A stretch of DNA of 5,412 bases from Candidatus Sordicultor fermentans (lineage in GTDB: Bacteria; Atribacterota; Atribacteria; Atribacterales; Caldatribacteriaceae): the NCBI GenBank assembly GCA_002385475.1, contig DGDO01000106.1, positions 1 to 5,412 on the forward strand, given 5' to 3'. The position numbers and the translations under genes were made by a program. The stretch's first letter is position 1; every line of letters starts with the position of its first letter. Positions 4,964 through 5,412 of the stretch are shown piece after piece. The notes under the pieces are model-generated. The model did no database searches. It worked only from the letters and a program-made list of their open reading frames with translations, and was not told the DNA's origin.

Positions 4964-5412
4964 ATGAAGCCTTTTAATGTGGTAATAGATTTTTCTACCG
5001 GGGAATTGTCCCCGGGGAAAAAGACTGTTCGCCGGGTGAGTGATGTTAAGAATATGTTCCTAGATAGGGAAAAAGCGGAGGAAATGATAAAAAACGGTGA
5101 CCCTCTGGTTTATGAAGTAATCTATGCCGATATCCCGGAAGAAGCGGGACATTTAGGTCACTGTACTACCATTATTTATCCGGGAAAAGTAGGAAAGGAA
5201 TTCTTTCTAACTAAAGGGCACCTTCACGAGCAACTGGGAACGGCAGAGATTTATCTTTGTTTACGAGGAAAAGGGAAGTTGCTTATGGAGTCTACTGATG
5301 GAGACTGGGCTGCTTTAGATATGTTTCCTGGTTCTTCTTCTTACATTCCTCCTTTTTGGTCTCACCGTACAGCAAACGTAGGGCAGGAGCCTCTCATTTT
5401 TTACTGCATTTT
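4964..5412 (+). CDS. cupin-type (archaeal-type) glucose-6-phosphate isomerase, 3' end cut by window
   Basis: The frame is open from ATG 4964 to the window end, giving 149 residues with no stop. Characterised relatives such as the Pyrococcus enzyme are about 190 residues, so roughly the last fifth is missing. These metal-dependent cupins interconvert glucose 6-phosphate and fructose 6-phosphate and are unrelated to the classical PGI fold. Family motifs include TVRRVSDVKNMF (21-32), TTIIYPGKVG (68-77), TKGHLHEQLGTAEIY (83-97) and PPFWSHRTAN (129-138). The metal ligands H86, H88, E95 and H134 are all present, with the same spacing as in the Pyrococcus enzyme. AAAGGATGAT ending 3 bases before the ATG is the ribosome site; ATG at 4956 meets a stop at once. 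As the fourth gene of the operon it would feed the kinase product into glycolysis, or act on another phosphosugar (inference). Confidence 0.9.
   Translation, partial: MKPFNVVIDFSTGELSPGKKTVRRVSDVKNMFLDREKAEEMIKNGDPLVYEVIYADIPEEAGHLGHCTTIIYPGKVGKEFFLTKGHLHEQLGTAEIYLCLRGKGKLLMESTDGDWAALDMFPGSSSYIPPFWSHRTANVGQEPLIFYCI
4998..5015 (+). repeat. perfect 7-bp GC-rich hairpin inside the isomerase 5' coding region
   Basis: CCGGGGA-ATTG-TCCCCGG forms seven pairs, six of them G-C, around a four-base loop, starting 34 bases after the start codon. No T-run follows, so it is not a terminator. It stands out in an AT-rich operon and could slow ribosomes, protect or direct cleavage of the mRNA, or be chance from the codons for TGELSPG. 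Confidence 0.5.

Overview
The window is moderately AT-rich bacterial DNA. It holds one divergent tRNA gene at the left edge, a transcriptional regulator, and a tightly packed set of four sugar or polyol metabolism genes, all on the + strand and running off the right edge. The proteins are rich in Lys, Glu and Arg with many AGA/AGG and GGA codons, and most genes start with TTG or GTG behind purine-rich Shine-Dalgarno sequences. Together with an archaeal-type cupin phosphoglucose isomerase, this suggests an anaerobic, possibly thermophilic bacterium (Firmicutes, Thermotogota or Atribacterota-like). That placement is inference; no taxonomic marker is complete here.

Layout. Bases 1-40 (minus strand) are the 5' half of tRNA-Lys(UUU), with a near-consensus promoter at 58-86. 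Bases 87-270 hold no recognisable gene. At 271-361 lies the promoter and leader of the regulator, dense in palindromes. One of them, TGGT-N4-ACCA, has the operator form of the HutC/NagR/DasR branch of GntR regulators. The HutC-type regulator (UTRA domain) is at 362-1114. A non-coding leader of 210 bases follows, and then the operon: an IolG-like GFO/IDH/MocA dehydrogenase (1325-2350), an FGGY carbohydrate kinase (2353-3879), a zinc-dependent medium-chain dehydrogenase (3906-4931) and a cupin-type glucose-6-phosphate isomerase (4964 to the window end, truncated). Gaps between these four are 2, 26 and 32 bases.

How the genes may work together (inference). Two NAD-dependent dehydrogenases could oxidise or epimerise a polyol, cyclitol or sugar through keto intermediates. 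The FGGY kinase would phosphorylate the resulting ketose, and the cupin isomerase would interconvert ketose- and aldose-phosphates to feed glycolysis. HutC regulators with UTRA domains often sense phosphosugars, so the kinase or isomerase product is a reasonable inducer. No transporter and none of the other classical inositol genes (iolE, iolD, iolB, iolC, iolJ) are in the window, so the substrate is unknown. This enzyme combination does not match a textbook pathway that I recognise and is the main reason to look again.
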